Source: Kofleriaceae bacterium (lineage in GTDB: Bacteria; Myxococcota_A; Polyangia; Haliangiales; Haliangiaceae). Taken from it: DNA of 6,203 nt. How positions within the stretch are numbered: position 1 is the stretch's first letter; every line of letters begins with the position of its first letter. Both the position numbers and the translations under genes were made by a program. Positions 5,521 to 6,203 of this stretch are shown here, piece after piece. The notes under the pieces were generated by a model. The model did not search any database. It saw nothing but the letters and a program-made list of their open reading frames with translations, and was not told where the DNA came from. The stretch is from the NCBI GenBank assembly GCA_016763395.1, contig JAESTW010000255.1:1-6203 (forward strand). The letters run 5' to 3'.

Positions 5521-6203
5521 ATGATATTAACCGAAACTGAGGAAGTTCCCGTGCTATGTCCTTGTACTTCTGGCGTTGCCCAACGCAATGGAGCTGAGCT
5601 CTATTACGAGTGCTTCGGCGATAGCAGCAATCCCGCCGTTCTGCTCGTGACCGGGATGGCGGTGCAGTGTATCTATTGGCCACTCGAGATGTGCCAGGCC
5701 ATCGTCGATGCTGGATACTATCTCATTCGCTTGACAATCGGGATTCGGGAAAGTCTTCGTACACAGATGGTACGCCGAAAGGTATCCTAAGACATATTGT
5801 TAGTTCCAAGATGGGACGCCGGACACGTATTCGAGATCATGCGTACTATGACTTAGACGTATTGGTATTGGACTCAGTCGGCATTCTCGATGAGCTTGGT
5901 ATCGGCGCGGCGCACTGGGTTGGATTTTCTATGGGCGGCATGATTGGGCAGCTGGCGGCTGCAGATCACGGCGATCGGGTATTGTCACTGGCTTCGATAA
6001 TGTCCTCTACCAACGGACAGGAATTGCCGTTACCGGACACCAAGGCACTGGCGTCTATATTTCCTCGCAAAAATAGGCACGAAAAGGGCGTTGCGAAGGT
6101 AGAGCGACGTATCGTTCGAGCGCTCGATGCAATGAGTGGAACGACCCACGTGGTTCCAAGAGAACTCAAAGAGGACTATGCTCGTGAGTCTCTAGCCAGA
6201 GGA
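5521..6203 (+). pseudogene. alpha/beta-fold hydrolase, frameshifted and cut by the window end
   Basis: The first frame runs 5521-5790 (89 residues) but matches the family only to residue 70 (LLVTGMAVQCIYWP, then GYYLIR). Family members continue RFDNRD. Here the bases read cgc-tt-gac: one base is missing at 5731-5733, and the correct continuation, DNRDSGKSSYTDGTPKG, lies in the other frame from 5733. That frame stays open to base 6203 with LDSVGILDELGI, H-W-V-G-F-S-M-G-G (nucleophile Ser at 5928-5930) and LSLASIMSSTNG. The pattern fits the aclacinomycin-methylesterase-like (RdmC) group of hydrolases. Restored, about 228 residues are visible; the catalytic His and the 3' end lie beyond the window. 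As read, the product would stop before the nucleophile and be inactive. The intact downstream frame means either a recent mutation or a sequencing error. No classic slippery heptamer is present. Divergent TetR with twin operators is the likely repressor; its role may be ester detoxification or catabolism, which is inference. Confidence 0.82.

Noticed and set aside
5728..5740. Programmed ribosomal frameshift in the hydrolase
   Set aside because: No X-XXY-YYZ slippery heptamer or obvious stimulatory structure is seen; a missing base explains the data better.
5966..6169. Antisense open frame opposite the hydrolase
   Set aside because: It lies opposite a family-conserved coding sequence and its product resembles nothing; it is a shadow frame.
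1..6203. CRISPR array, tRNA, rRNA, transposase or attachment site
   Set aside because: No regularly spaced repeats, clover-leaf sequences, rRNA motifs, transposase frames or terminal repeats were seen.

Overview
This is an ordinary-looking bacterial chromosomal stretch of roughly balanced base composition. It is densely coded, with short intergenic gaps that carry readable regulatory structure. A lipoprotein signal, a periplasm-type signal peptide, and LysR and TetR regulators point to a Gram-negative organism. A 2-hydroxyacyl-CoA dehydratase activase-type protein beside a von Willebrand A protein of this type would fit a deltaproteobacterial/myxobacterial relative, but the lineage is only a guess.

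Layout. (1) 1-1435, + strand: the C-terminal end of a large fused 2-hydroxyacyl-CoA dehydratase activase (BadF/BcrA-HgdC type), followed after one base by a glutaredoxin-domain protein with a long N-terminal extension. The unit ends at a hairpin-plus-T-tract terminator (1485-1521). (2) 1548-3369: a LysR-type regulator (- strand) divergent from a lipoprotein (+ strand) built from two tandem ABM-like (antibiotic biosynthesis monooxygenase fold) domains. The shared 154-base gap holds a TTAT-N6-ATAA palindrome placed to activate the lipoprotein and repress lysR. (3) 3370-3535: a short gap between convergent genes with no clear terminator. (4) 3536-4681, - strand: an exported vWA-domain protein downstream of a TetR regulator (4796-5410, - strand). 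(5) 5521-6203, + strand: an alpha/beta hydrolase divergent from tetR, broken by a one-base deletion near 5731-5733 and running off the window.

Two regulator-target pairs therefore dominate the window: LysR with the tandem-ABM lipoprotein, and TetR with the hydrolase, the latter with two related palindromic operators 41 bp apart. I found no rRNA, tRNA, CRISPR array or insertion sequence, and no complete novel defence or mobile system. The least expected signal is a dispersed word: TTGTCCGG (either strand) occurs six times and its inner 7-mer TGTCCGG ten times in 6.2 kb, far above chance. One pair forms a perfect 9-bp inverted repeat inside tetR. This might be an uptake-like or other genome-wide signal word and deserves a whole-genome count.
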